DNA from: Catenulispora acidiphila DSM 44928
GTDB lineage: Bacteria; Actinomycetota; Actinomycetes; Streptomycetales; Catenulisporaceae
Direction: 5' to 3'
DNA: 64,000 bases
Assembly (NCBI RefSeq): GCF_000024025.1
Contig: NC_013131.1
Span: forward strand, 9,776,229 to 9,840,228
The position numbers and the translations under genes are program-made. Under the pieces are notes generated by a model. That model did no database searches. It was not told where the DNA came from and saw nothing but the letters and a program-made list of their open reading frames with translations. This document shows positions 38,237 to 47,753 of the stretch, in pieces (position 1 is the first letter of the stretch; each line of letters starts with the position of its first letter).

Positions 38237-41200
38237 GCCGCGTCCTCGCCCGCCCACGCCGTCTGCAGCACCAAAGTCCCGCTCCGCCGGCTCACCAACT
38301 GCGCGCGCCCAGCAGGCAACCGCACCGGCCGCGCGTCACCAAGGAACACGCCCTCGTCCTTACTGCACGACAGCAACAGCCCCGGCGTACTCAACTCCCA
38401 CAACCGCCGCAGCACCGGATCACTCATCCCGCGCGCCGCACCAGCCGTCGACCGCGCCAGCACCAAGTGCAGCCCGATCTCCGCGGACTGCGGCAGCAGC
38501 TCCAGCAGCGGTGCGAGCGGCGTCCCCCGACTGCCGATCATCAGGTCGTAGTCGTCCACGACCACATACAACTCCGGCCCGCTCCACCAGTCCCGCAGCG
38601 GCAGCCGCGCCGGCTCCACATCCGGTCCCGGAACGCGCTGCAGCAGCACCGGCGTGATCTCCTTCAGCAGATCCTCCAGCGCGCTCGCGGTCACCGCGTA
38701 CCCGAGCTGCTTGGACGGCGGCACCGCGTCGTGCAGCCGCCGGCGGGTGTCCGCCAACAGAACCCTGACTTCCTTCGGCTCGGCGCGCCCGGTCACCGCC
38801 TTGGCGACCAGCCGCAGCAGGTTGGTCTTCCCGCTCTCGTTCTCGCCGAAGACCATCAGGTGCGGCGAGGTCGCGAAATCGTGCAGCACCGGCTGCAGCC
38901 GCGTCTCGTCCCAGCCGAGCGCCACCGCCGACCGGGAGTCCGGCTCCGCCAGCCGTGCCGAGGGCAGCAGCGTCGGCAGCATCCGCACCGGCGGCGCCGC
39001 CTGCCCGGGGTGCGCCTTGGTGATGTAGCGCACCAGGTCCCGCGTCCCCTCGCCGAGCGTCGCGGCGACCGGATCGCCGTCGATGCGCGGCAGCGCAGTC
39101 AGGAAGTGCAGACGCCCGCTGGTCAGGCCGCGGCCCGGGACCGCCGGCACCTCCTTGGCCAACGCGGCGTTCACCTCGGAGTCGATCGGGTCGCCGAGCC
39201 GCAGCTCCAGGCGCGTCCCGATGAGGTCGCGCAGCCACGGCCGCACCTCGGTCCAGCGCGCCGCGGTGATCACCAGGTGCACGCCGAAACCGAGCCCGCG
39301 CGCGGCGATGTCCTGGATCGAGGGCTCCAGCCGTTCGTAGTCCTGGTGGAAGGTGAACCAGCCGTCGATGACCAGGAAGACATCACCGAACGGATCGTCC
39401 GGGAACTCCCCGGAGCGCCGGCGCCGCCGGTACTCCGCCATCGATCCGACCCCGGCGGCGGCGAACGCCAGCTCGCGCTCGGCCAGCAGCATCGAGACCT
39501 CGGCGACGGTCCGCGTCACCTTCTCCCCGTCCAGCCGGCCGGCGACCCCGCCGACCTGCGGCAGGTCCGACAGCCCGGTCAGACCGCCGCCGCCGAAGTC
39601 CAGGCAGTAGAACTGGGTGTCGCGCGGCGTGTAGCGCAGACTCAGGGAGCTGATCAGGGTCCGCAGCAGCGTCGACTTGCCGGACAGCGGCGCGCCGACC
39701 ACTGCGACGTGCCCCGCCGCCCCGGCCAGGTCCGCGACGAGCGGATCGTGCCGCTGTTCGAAGGGCCGGTCGGTGACGCCGAGCACGGCCAGCAGCGTGT
39801 CGTCGGGCCCGTTCACGCCGCGCGCCGGACCAACCGCGCCAGCCAGCGGACCGTACTGGGTCGAGCGCGGATCCGGGTTCGGCAGCCCGCCGGTCAGCGC
39901 CGCGACCGCCTCCGGCAGCAGCGCGTCCAGGGTCGGCGGCGTCGACAGCGGCGGCAGCCAGATCCGGTGCGCCGGACGTCCCTGCCCCTGCATCCGCGTG
40001 GCCAGAACCTGAAGCGTGGTCTCGGAAACCGGAGGGCTGGTGAACTCCTCCTCGGCTTCGGCTTCCGTCTCCTCGGTCTGCGGCGCGACCCGCGGCGCCA
40101 GATAGGAGGAGCGGTAGCGGATTACGTGATAGCGCCCCGAATCCTCGGCTTCCTCGCCGCTCTTCGGCGGGACGTACGGCGCCGAAACGTATCCCGCACG
40201 GAACCGGATCAACGGATCCGTGCCGCAGCGCAGGAATCCGTGTCCGGGCGTCGAGGGCAGGTCGTACGCGTCGCCGACGCCGAGCACCGCGCGCGACTCG
40301 GCCACCGAGAACGTCCGCAGACCCACCCGGTAGGACAGGTGTCCCTCCAGCGCGTGGATACGCCCTTCATCAAGCCTCTGCGACGCCAGCAGCAGGTGCA
40401 CGCCGAGCGAGCGCCCCAGCCGCCCGATCATCACGAACAGTTCCAGGAACTCCGAGTGCGCCGCGAGCAGTTCGCTGAACTCGTCGACCACCAGGAACAG
40501 CGACGGCATCGGCGCCAGCGGCACGCCGGAGTTGCGCGCCGCCTCGTAGTCGCGCAGCGAGGCGTAGTTCCCCGCGGCACGCAAAAGCTCCTGCCGCCGC
40601 ACCATCTCGCCGTGCAGCGCCGTGTACATGCGCTTCACCAGCGGCAGCTCGTCGGCCAGGTTGGTGATGACCGCCGAGGTGTGCGGCAGCTTGTCCAGCC
40701 CGAGGAACGTCGCGCCGCCCTTGAAGTCGACCAGGACGAAGTTCAGGATCTCGGGGTCGTTCCTTACCGCCATCGCCAGCACCAGCGTGCGCAGCAGCTC
40801 GCTCTTGCCCGAGCCGGTGGCGCCGATGATCATGCCGTGCGGACCGGTTCCGCCTTGCGCGGCCTCCTTGATGTCCAGCTCGGCGGGCAGTCCTTGTTCG
40901 GTGAGGCCGAGCGGTACGCGCAGCCGCTCCCGGTTCGGCCGCGGCTGCCAGGTCTGCGCCGGCTCCAAGCCGCGCGCGTCCCGGATACCGAGCAGACCGG
41001 TGAAGGAGATGTCGCCGGTACCGCGTCCGCCGGAATCCCCCGCGCCGCTCACCCGCAACGGCGCCAGAATCCTTGCCACAGCAGAGGATTCGGCGGTACT
41101 CAGCGTCGCCGCGCGTCCCAGAGGATTGACATCCTCGGTGCCGGCCCGGTCCGAGGTGACGGCGGCGAGCGCGGCGTCCGCACCCTCCCGCGTCGCGCGC

Positions 41201-42282
41201 AGCCGCAGCGTCGCCACCGGGGCGTCCGGCCCAACGGCCGCGCCGGTCAGGTCCAGCAGCACCGCGTTGCGGTAGCCGCTGCGCAGCGCGCGATGGTCGG
41301 CCGGCAGCTCACCGCCGTCCAGCAGGATCACCGTGAACGGCTCCCGCGCGCTCGGCGGCGCGCTCGGATCGTGCGGACCGCGCTCGCGGAAGTCGCCGGG
41401 GTCCAGCAGCCGCTCCAGATCGGCGAAGCTGTCGCTGATCAGCCGCACCCGGCCGACCGCGTCGAGCTCCGAGGTGTGCAAGGCGTGCGGCAGCCACTTC
41501 ACCCACTCCCAGCGCTCGCGCGTGGCGTCTCCGCAATGCACGGCGATCCGCAGGTCCTCCGGGCTGTGCAGCACCGCGAGCTGGGTGAGCAGGGCACGCA
41601 CCACGGCCCGCGTCGCCGGTCCGTCGCCGTCGAACGCCACCCGCGAGAACGCCCGCAGGTTCGCCGCGATCGGCAGGTCCGGAATCGTCTTGTACGCCTG
41701 CAGGAACCGGCGCAGTGCGTTCGCCGACACCGGGTCCAGGTCCTCGATCGGCTTGGTCTGCGGCGGCGCCATCTTCACCGCCAGCGCCATCGGCCCGGTC
41801 GCCAGGCGCACCTCGGCGAAGTCCCGGTCCGCCGGTCCCCGCTCCCACAACCGCCCGCTCATCGCCACCGACCACAGCGCCGCCGGGTCCGGATGCCGCC
41901 AGGCCAGAGCCTTGATCTGGGCGTCGATGTGCTTGCGCACCTGGCGCCGGTTCTGGTCCAGATGCCGCAGGTAATCGCGGCGCTCCCCGGACAGCTTGGC
42001 CTTCTTGTCGCCGCCGCCGCGCCCGAGCTGCATGCCGACCATGCCCACGGAGGACACGGCCATCATGCCGCCGGCCAGATAGTTGGTGGCGCGCGCGCCG
42101 GGCTGCAGGAACATCATCGCCATGGCGCCGCTGCTGGCCGCCATCGGCAGCACCATCACCGCTTGTCCGAGGCCTCCGGACACCGGCTCGGGGATCGCCG
42201 GAGGCTCCTGGAAGGCGATCTCCCCCTGGGGGAACTGCGGCGCGGGGCGACGCGGAACCGGCCGGTATTCACGGATGCTCAA
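38233..42282 (-). CDS. eccC: T7SS ATPase EccC (FtsK/SpoIIIE type, three ATPase domains)
   Basis: The motor of the ESX-type secretion system, 1,349 residues from TTG 42282, a length typical of single-chain EccC. Two membrane helices lie at ~35-85. Three ATPase domains follow: Walker A GATGSGKS near 488 with Walker B LFLVVDEFSE; GAPLSGKS near 865 with VFLVIDGW; GENESGKT near 1147 with LYVVVDDYD. The first has the full catalytic Glu; the second and third lack it, as in known EccC proteins where they bind substrate. The TTG start with AGAG upstream is supported by the near-mirror sequence in front of eccD. The gene overlaps mycP by GTGA. Confidence 0.94.
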   Translation of the reverse strand: MSIREYRPVPRRPAPQFPQGEIAFQEPPAIPEPVSGGLGQAVMVLPMAASSGAMAMMFLQPGARATNYLAGGMMAVSSVGMVGMQLGRGGGDKKAKLSGERRDYLRHLDQNRRQVRKHIDAQIKALAWRHPDPAALWSVAMSGRLWERGPADRDFAEVRLATGPMALAVKMAPPQTKPIEDLDPVSANALRRFLQAYKTIPDLPIAANLRAFSRVAFDGDGPATRAVVRALLTQLAVLHSPEDLRIAVHCGDATRERWEWVKWLPHALHTSELDAVGRVRLISDSFADLERLLDPGDFRERGPHDPSAPPSAREPFTVILLDGGELPADHRALRSGYRNAVLLDLTGAAVGPDAPVATLRLRATREGADAALAAVTSDRAGTEDVNPLGRAATLSTAESSAVARILAPLRVSGAGDSGGRGTGDISFTGLLGIRDARGLEPAQTWQPRPNRERLRVPLGLTEQGLPAELDIKEAAQGGTGPHGMIIGATGSGKSELLRTLVLAMAVRNDPEILNFVLVDFKGGATFLGLDKLPHTSAVITNLADELPLVKRMYTALHGEMVRRQELLRAAGNYASLRDYEAARNSGVPLAPMPSLFLVVDEFSELLAAHSEFLELFVMIGRLGRSLGVHLLLASQRLDEGRIHALEGHLSYRVGLRTFSVAESRAVLGVGDAYDLPSTPGHGFLRCGTDPLIRFRAGYVSAPYVPPKSGEEAEDSGRYHVIRYRSSYLAPRVAPQTEETEAEAEEEFTSPPVSETTLQVLATRMQGQGRPAHRIWLPPLSTPPTLDALLPEAVAALTGGLPNPDPRSTQYGPLAGAVGPARGVNGPDDTLLAVLGVTDRPFEQRHDPLVADLAGAAGHVAVVGAPLSGKSTLLRTLISSLSLRYTPRDTQFYCLDFGGGGLTGLSDLPQVGGVAGRLDGEKVTRTVAEVSMLLAERELAFAAAGVGSMAEYRRRRRSGEFPDDPFGDVFLVIDGWFTFHQDYERLEPSIQDIAARGLGFGVHLVITAARWTEVRPWLRDLIGTRLELRLGDPIDSEVNAALAKEVPAVPGRGLTSGRLHFLTALPRIDGDPVAATLGEGTRDLVRYITKAHPGQAAPPVRMLPTLLPSARLAEPDSRSAVALGWDETRLQPVLHDFATSPHLMVFGENESGKTNLLRLVAKAVTGRAEPKEVRVLLADTRRRLHDAVPPSKQLGYAVTASALEDLLKEITPVLLQRVPGPDVEPARLPLRDWWSGPELYVVVDDYDLMIGSRGTPLAPLLELLPQSAEIGLHLVLARSTAGAARGMSDPVLRRLWELSTPGLLLSCSKDEGVFLGDARPVRLPAGRAQLVSRRSGTLVLQTAWAGEDAA

Positions 42283-42299
42283 CGTTAGCTCTGCTTCCC
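42272..42299. repeat. left arm of an inverted repeat spanning the eccC start
   Basis: This 28-base arm contains CGGATGCTCAACGT and ends CTGCTTCCC. Its reverse complement closely matches 42360-42388. It covers the ribosome site, TTG start and first codons of eccC, which read MSIR. Confidence 0.8.
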
Positions 42300-42359
42300 C
42301 TGGCGGACCGTCCGCACGAACCGCGATAGTCGAGCACTTGTCCGGACCGGCGCGCAATA

Positions 42360-42388
42360 GGGAAGAAGAGCTGGACGTTGAGCATCCG
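42360..42388. repeat. right arm of the inverted repeat spanning the eccD start
   Basis: This 29-base arm starts GGGAAGAAGAGCT and ends ACGTTGAGCATCCG, matching the reverse complement of 42272-42299 with one substitution-rich spot and one extra base. It covers the ribosome site, TTG start and first codons of eccD, which also read MSIR. The 60 bases between the arms must hold both promoters; no clear consensus was found. Confidence 0.8.
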
Positions 42389-43874
42389 AGCCACGCTGCC
42401 TGAGGCCGATTTGTGCCGCCTGTCGATCGCGACCCCCGCCAACGTGCTGGAACTCGCACTGCCGACCGCCGTCCCGCTCGCGGACTTCCTACCAGCGGTA
42501 TTGAGCTTCGCCGGGCCCGAGTTGGCCGACGCCGGCCTGGCCCACGACGGCTGGGTGCTGCAGCGCGTCGGCGGCGCGCCGCTGCCGGCCGCCCGCACGC
42601 TCGCCGAGCTGCAGATCCTCGACGGCGAGACGCTGTATCTGCGTCCGCGCCGGGCCACCGCGCCGACCGCCGTCTTCGACGACGTGGTGGACGGCTTGGC
42701 GACCGCCGTGCGCGAACGCGAAGACCGGCTGCGCGAGAGCGCCGGCCGCTGGGCCGGACCGGTCCTCGGCGTGGTCGCGCTCGGCGCCGGCGCGGCCGGA
42801 GTCGCCGCCGGACCGGGTCCGATCGGACAGCGGGCCGCGGTCGCCGGCGCGCTCGCCGTCCTCGTCCTGATCGGCGCCGCCGTCGCCGGACGGCTGATGG
42901 CCGCGCGCCCGACCGCGACCGCGCTCGGCGTCGCCGCCGTCGGCTGGGCCGCCCTCGGCGGCTGGCTCGCGGCGGACACCTTCGCGCACACCATGACGCA
43001 TCCGGAATCTGCCGCCGCACTGTGGGCCGGCGCGGCAGCACTGCTGGCGTCGGCCGCCGCCGCGGCGGCCGTCGGCGGAGCGCCCGGCGGCATCGGGGAC
43101 CTGCCCTCGACTCCGCGCCGCGCAGCGAACGGAACCGCCGTCCTCGACGAGCCGGACCTCGGTACCAGTGGTCTGGAACCGTTCGCCACCACCGCGATCG
43201 TGGCGGTCGGCACGGTCGTGGCCGGAGCGCTCGGCGTCGGGTTCCACCGCGCACTGTCGCAGACCACGATGATCTCGGCGGTGATCGGGCTCGGCTTCGT
43301 CCTGGCGGTCCCCAGGCTCGCGTTCCGCCTTGCCGGGCAACGGCTTCCGGCGCTGCCCGCCACCGCCGAGCGGATCCAGGTCGACCTCCCGCCGCGCGGC
43401 CAGGCGGACCTGTGGACGACGTCGGCGCGCGTGGAACGGATCATGGCCGCCCTCCTGCTCGGCAGCGGACTGCTCGCCGTCGGCGGGGCGACGCCGGCCG
43501 CCGGGCACGGCGTGCTCGGCGCGATCGCCGCCGCCGACCTGGGCATCGCCTTCCTGTTGCGGGCGCGCGTGTTCGCCCGGACCACCCTCAGACTTCTGCT
43601 GCAGAGCATCGGGATGCTCGCCCTCGCAGGCGGCGCCTGGCGTGCGGCTGCCGTGGCGCACACCCACGCGGTCGGCGTCACCGCGGGGATCGCTGTCGGC
43701 ACTTTGGTGATCGGCATGATCGCCGCGTCCATCGGCCCGAAGCCGCAGAGCGACGACCCGCCCTACGCGGCGCGCGCCGCCGACGTCGCGGAGTACTTCG
43801 TGCTGACCGCGCTGGTGCCGCTGGCGCTCGGGGTGATCGGCGTCTTCGGCTGGGCGCGCGGACTGGCGGGCTGA
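42378..43874 (+). CDS. eccD: T7SS membrane channel protein EccD
   Basis: A 498-residue protein from TTG 42378. Residues 1-85 are the ubiquitin-like YukD domain (SIATPANVLELALPTAVPLA, then LDGETLYLRPR). About eleven hydrophobic segments follow between residues 110 and 498, as expected for EccD, which forms the membrane channel of ESX systems. It is divergent from eccC across a near-palindromic control region and is followed 3 bases later by eccB, so both strands of the locus are probably switched together. Confidence 0.93.
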   Translation: MSIRATLPEADLCRLSIATPANVLELALPTAVPLADFLPAVLSFAGPELADAGLAHDGWVLQRVGGAPLPAARTLAELQILDGETLYLRPRRATAPTAVFDDVVDGLATAVREREDRLRESAGRWAGPVLGVVALGAGAAGVAAGPGPIGQRAAVAGALAVLVLIGAAVAGRLMAARPTATALGVAAVGWAALGGWLAADTFAHTMTHPESAAALWAGAAALLASAAAAAAVGGAPGGIGDLPSTPRRAANGTAVLDEPDLGTSGLEPFATTAIVAVGTVVAGALGVGFHRALSQTTMISAVIGLGFVLAVPRLAFRLAGQRLPALPATAERIQVDLPPRGQADLWTTSARVERIMAALLLGSGLLAVGGATPAAGHGVLGAIAAADLGIAFLLRARVFARTTLRLLLQSIGMLALAGGAWRAAAVAHTHAVGVTAGIAVGTLVIGMIAASIGPKPQSDDPPYAARAADVAEYFVLTALVPLALGVIGVFGWARGLAG

Positions 43875-43877
43875 GCG

Positions 43878-45290
43878 GTGGCAACACGACGGCAAGAACT
43901 GCAGGCGCACAAGTTCATGGTGCGGCGGCTGACCGCGGGACTGGTCGGCGGCGACCCCGGCGCCGCACAGCCGCCGGCGCAGCGGCTGAAGGCCGGGCTG
44001 TTCCTCGGGACGGCAGCCGGGGTGCTCGGGATCGGCGGCTCGGCGGTGGTCGGGCTGATCTCGCCGAGGACCGACAGTTCCTGGCAGGACGGTCAGTCGG
44101 TCGTGGTGGAGCAGGGCACTTATAACCAGTACCTCTATACGGACGGCGCGCTGCACCAAGTGCTCAACCAGGCGTCGGCGATGCTGGCGTTGCCGAAGTA
44201 CGCGGTACGCACCGTCCCGGCTTCGGCGCTGAAGAAAGTGCCGCGCGGGACCCCGGTCGGGATCATCGGCGCTCCTTCGGACGTACCGGATCCCTCCACT
44301 CTCGTCGGGGGTCCGTGGACGGTGTGTTCTTCGGCGGCATCGGACGGCAAGGCTCAAGTCTCGGCGGCGCTCGGGCTCGAGGTCGCGGGCACGGATGTGG
44401 CCGACGGTCAGGCGCTGTACGTCGGCGTCGGCGACGCGCGCTACCTGGTCTGGGGCGGCAAGCGGCATCTTCTGAAGGCGCCGCTGGCGTTGATGACGGC
44501 GTTCCAGATGACGGCGGCGCAGCCAACGATCGTGGGTGCGGCGTGGCTCAACGCAGTGCCCGCCGGGTCGGACATCGCGCCGCTCAGCCTTGGCGCGCGC
44601 ACGGTTTCCAGCACTTTGGGGACCGTTGGTGATCTGTTCACCTACCAGGACGCGAGCGGCAGCTACGAGTACGTCGTCACCGCGCAGGGTCTGACCCCGG
44701 TGACCCCGACGCAGTCCGCGTTGCTGCGAGCCGGGGGTTCCCCGGCGCCGCGTCCGCTGGACCCGAGCCGGCTGGTCGCGGCGAAGCAGCAGAACCAGGT
44801 CACCGCGGCGCTGTCCGGCGATCTGCCGGCAGCGATGCCGACGCTCGCGGCCGGGACCGGGCTGACCGGCGCGACCGCTGCCACCGGCGGCGCGAGTGGC
44901 GTCGCGGGCGCGGTGTGCCTCGAGGAGACACCGGCTACGGACCCGACGGCGCCTCCGGTCTACCGGCTCCGCTCGGTCACCGCGGCCGCCGTGGACACCG
45001 CCGGCCCATGGAGTCCGACCGACGGCAGCAACGGCCGCGCGGACCGTGTCCTGGTACGTCCAGGCGTCGGCGCCGTGGCGACCTCGACGGCCGGCGGCGT
45101 GGCGCAGCTGCTCAGCGCGGTCGGCTCGCGCTTCCCGGTGGCGTCCAAGGACGACCTCGGGCGGCTCGGCTACGGGTCGGTCACCCCGACGTCCGAGCCA
45201 GCCTCGATCCTCGACCTGTTCCCCGAAGGACCCGCGCTAGACGCGAATGACGCGCGTACACCTAGGCCCGCTACCGTGTCAGCGCCATGA
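43878..45290 (+). CDS. eccB: T7SS membrane-anchored protein EccB
   Basis: A 470-residue protein from GTG 43878. The N-terminus has the family signature TRRQELQAHKFMVRRL, then GDPGAAQPP and one membrane helix (LFLGTAAGVLGIGGSAVVGL). The large extracytoplasmic part holds the EccB repeat fold with LPKYAVRTVPASAL and cysteines at PWTVCSS and AVCLEE that can form the conserved disulphide. EccB links the EccC/EccD core to the cell envelope. The C-terminus is a flexible Pro/Ala tail. Confidence 0.93.
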   Translation: MATRRQELQAHKFMVRRLTAGLVGGDPGAAQPPAQRLKAGLFLGTAAGVLGIGGSAVVGLISPRTDSSWQDGQSVVVEQGTYNQYLYTDGALHQVLNQASAMLALPKYAVRTVPASALKKVPRGTPVGIIGAPSDVPDPSTLVGGPWTVCSSAASDGKAQVSAALGLEVAGTDVADGQALYVGVGDARYLVWGGKRHLLKAPLALMTAFQMTAAQPTIVGAAWLNAVPAGSDIAPLSLGARTVSSTLGTVGDLFTYQDASGSYEYVVTAQGLTPVTPTQSALLRAGGSPAPRPLDPSRLVAAKQQNQVTAALSGDLPAAMPTLAAGTGLTGATAATGGASGVAGAVCLEETPATDPTAPPVYRLRSVTAAAVDTAGPWSPTDGSNGRADRVLVRPGVGAVATSTAGGVAQLLSAVGSRFPVASKDDLGRLGYGSVTPTSEPASILDLFPEGPALDANDARTPRPATVSAP

Positions 45291-45321
45291 TCGGCCCGAC
45301 GCCAGCGAGGAGGATGCGCCG

Positions 45322-46449
45322 ATGGCGCACGACGACGACATCGAGACCGAGCGTGACACGGCTCCCTTGCCCGACACAGCTGCCTTGCCCGATACGGAGG
45401 TCCAGAGTTCGGAGGCACCGCCCGCACCAGGCGTTCTGAGCGCCGACCCCGAGCCCGAGCCCGACGGCGAATACCTCGAAGTCCCCGAGGCACATCGCCT
45501 TCGGTCCGGCGCCTCCGGCCGCTCCAAAGGACTCATCGCGGCAGCCGCGGTCGGCGTCCTGGTCGTCGGCGGCGCCGTCGCGGCGACCGTCGGCGGCGGC
45601 TCGGGTAAGGGCCCTGACAAGTCGGCCGCTCCCACCGCCGGTCTCGTCGGCCAGCAGATCTCCAGCAGCACCGACGGCGTCTACGCCAGCAACCCCACCG
45701 GCGCCGCCAGCGGATCGCCGTGGGTGTGGCAGACCGGTCAGTCGACCGCCAAATACCCTGGCGCCACCACGGGAACCGCGTCCGCGCCCGGCGCGCCGAA
45801 GCCCACCGGTTCCGCCTCGGGACCCGGCAGCAAGTCCTCCGGTCCCGGCATGCCGCAGCACAGCTCGTCGGCGCCCGGCGTGCCGTCCGGCTCGCAGCCC
45901 GCCTCATCCGCCGGCGCACCCGCGACCGCACCCTCCGCCCCGCCGCCGGCGACCGTCACGCTGGTCGCCGGACCGGGCTGCCCGGGCCTGCCCGGAAGCG
46001 GCGGGTACAGCGCGGTGGGCTCCGGCGCCAGCTCCGGCTGGGGCAGCAACGGCAGCGGCGGCTGGAGCGGTGACGGCTGCAGCGGTTCGATGCAGTCGAT
46101 GCCGATGACCGGCGACTCCAGCAACGGTCCCAACCGCGCCCTGTGGTTGTTCGGGAGCGGGACGGCTGGGTTCGCGTCGTGCGTGGTGAGCGTCTACGTG
46201 CCCTGGGACGGCAAAGCCACCGACACCGGCGGCACGGCGGCCGCGTACCAGGTCGCCGAGGGTACGGCGGACACCACTGTCGCCACCTTCACGGTGAACC
46301 AGAACACGACCCACGGGCAGTGGGCCACGCTGGGCACCGTCAAGGTCGGCGGCGACAGCGTCAAACTGCGGCTGCTCGACCACGGGGTCGACTACCCCGC
46401 GGGCTGGCGCTACGGAGTCGCCGCGGCCAAATTGCAGTGCACCGCTTGA
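45322..46449 (+). CDS. membrane-anchored surface protein with golvesin-like C-terminal domain
   Basis: A 375-residue protein; ATG 45322 has GAGGAGG upstream. An acidic cytoplasmic leader (~65 residues) is followed by one membrane helix (GLIAAAAVGVLVVGGAVAAT), a ~150-residue Ser/Pro/Gly stalk and a C-terminal domain with CVVSVYVPWDG, TFTVNQNTTHGQWATLGTVK and a final Cys. The last part resembles golvesin/Xly carbohydrate-binding domains (beta-sandwich with a GQWxxLG strand); this is recognition by eye and not certain. It follows eccB by 31 bases and may be an accessory or substrate-recruiting part of the T7SS. It sits where eccE might be expected but shows no EccE features. Confidence 0.65.
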   Translation: MAHDDDIETERDTAPLPDTAALPDTEVQSSEAPPAPGVLSADPEPEPDGEYLEVPEAHRLRSGASGRSKGLIAAAAVGVLVVGGAVAATVGGGSGKGPDKSAAPTAGLVGQQISSSTDGVYASNPTGAASGSPWVWQTGQSTAKYPGATTGTASAPGAPKPTGSASGPGSKSSGPGMPQHSSSAPGVPSGSQPASSAGAPATAPSAPPPATVTLVAGPGCPGLPGSGGYSAVGSGASSGWGSNGSGGWSGDGCSGSMQSMPMTGDSSNGPNRALWLFGSGTAGFASCVVSVYVPWDGKATDTGGTAAAYQVAEGTADTTVATFTVNQNTTHGQWATLGTVKVGGDSVKLRLLDHGVDYPAGWRYGVAAAKLQCTA

Positions 46450-46492
46450 GAACGTTGGGCAGATCCGGCGAGTGGGGCACGCCGGCCCTGCC

Positions 46493-47185
46493 TCACGCCG
46501 CGCTCAGCCGGTGGAACGACTCGGGCGTCACCATCCGGTAGCCGACCCCGCGCACCGTGGAGATCAGCCCGGGCAAGGCGATCTTCGCGCGCAGCGAGGC
46601 CACGTGGACCTCGAGCGAACGTTCCGCGCCCTCCCAACCGGCCGGCCACAGCTGGGCCACCAACTCCTCGCGCGGCACCGCGCGGCCGAGCTGGCGCATC
46701 AGCACGACCAGCAACTGGTACTCCTTGGGGCGCAGATCGATGCGGGTCCCGTGGACCGTCACCGCCCGCGCGTCCTCGGAGACCACCAGCGGGCCGGCGG
46801 TCAGCCGCCGCGGCGGGCCGGCCGGGACCGGCGCCGGCTGGTCGCGGCCGGGAGCCACCGCCAGCCGCAGCCGGGCCGCCAGCTCCTGCAGGCCGAACGG
46901 CTGGACCGCGTAATCATCGATCCCCGCCTCGTGCCCGCGCAGCCACGCCTGCAGGTCCACCCGCTGCGTCACCGCGATGATCGGCGCCTGGGTGCGGCGC
47001 CGCAGCCGGCGGCAGTACGCCAGCACCTCGTTGTCGATCACGCCGCAGTCCAGCAGCACCACGTCCGCGGCGACCTGCGGATCGGCGTCCGCGTCGGTTT
47101 CGCGGACCTCGAAGCCCAAGATCGCCAGACCGCCGCTGACCGTGCGGCTGCGCCGCCGGCCCAGACCGGTCACCAAAACTCTCAT
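46493..47185 (-). CDS. OmpR-like winged-helix regulator with degenerate receiver domain
   Basis: A 230-residue protein on the opposite strand to its T7SS neighbours. Residues 1-110 follow a receiver fold, but the N-terminal acidic pair is missing (VLVTGLGRRR), and the conserved lysine reads Gln (YAVQPFG). An aspartate remains in VVLLDCGV. The C-terminal winged helix is typical: LVVSEDARAVTVHGTRIDLR, KEYQLLVVLMRQLGRAVPRE and STVRGVGYRM. It is therefore likely phosphorylation-independent, as in other atypical OmpR regulators. No kinase is adjacent. Lying between the two plus-strand halves of the T7SS locus, it may regulate the esx/toxin operon across the 127-nt divergent gap. Confidence 0.85.
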   Translation of the reverse strand: MRVLVTGLGRRRSRTVSGGLAILGFEVRETDADADPQVAADVVLLDCGVIDNEVLAYCRRLRRRTQAPIIAVTQRVDLQAWLRGHEAGIDDYAVQPFGLQELAARLRLAVAPGRDQPAPVPAGPPRRLTAGPLVVSEDARAVTVHGTRIDLRPKEYQLLVVLMRQLGRAVPREELVAQLWPAGWEGAERSLEVHVASLRAKIALPGLISTVRGVGYRMVTPESFHRLSAA

Positions 47186-47312
47186 GACACCACTTTCGCG
47201 GGTGCCTCACCATTTGCTCAACATCTGCCGGACCTCCCCTTGTTGTGCGTCCTCGGCGGCTGCTGGGATTCCCTGGACGACCGTCAGGACCGACCAGACA
47301 CAGGAGCCCGCC

Positions 47313-47654
47313 ATGGTGGACCCGACACTCCAGCACGAACATGAAGCGATGCAGCAGGCGGCCGGCGAATTCTCGCGGGCCCTGGACGACCTGAACGGCT
47401 ACGTCGCGCCGGTGCGCGCCGACCACGACGCGCTGCAGTGGCAGAGCGACGCCGCCAACCGGTACCGCGAGCTGTTCGACCAGTGGCTGATCCAGTTCGG
47501 CGACATCTGCAAGGCCCTGGAGACGATGCGCGAGGTGCTCGGCGCCAGCGCCAAGGACTACGCCGACAACGAGGAGTGGGCGGTGCAGGTCGTGAAGGGC
47601 ATCGGCGGCCCGGACGACTACACGGCGGCCCAGAAGGCCTTGCTGGGCATGTGA
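47313..47654 (+). CDS. WXG100-type T7SS substrate/partner (113 aa)
   Basis: ATG 47313 with CAGGAG upstream gives 113 residues forming a helix-turn-helix hairpin. The turn is LQWQSDAANRYRELF, that is WxS where WxG is usual. The C-terminal YxxxE export motif is seen in YADNEEW. It pairs with the second WXG100 protein 99 bases downstream, consistent with an EsxA/EsxB-like heterodimer. The tail after the export motif (20 residues) is longer than typical. Confidence 0.85.
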   Translation: MVDPTLQHEHEAMQQAAGEFSRALDDLNGYVAPVRADHDALQWQSDAANRYRELFDQWLIQFGDICKALETMREVLGASAKDYADNEEWAVQVVKGIGGPDDYTAAQKALLGM

Positions 47655-47753
47655 TTCCGCGCCGGGCTCCCCCTCCGGACCTCCGGACAGCCCGGTCCCG
47701 CAGTCCCGCACCCCGACCGCTCAGTACCGACCACGCACCGCTAGGAGATCGCA

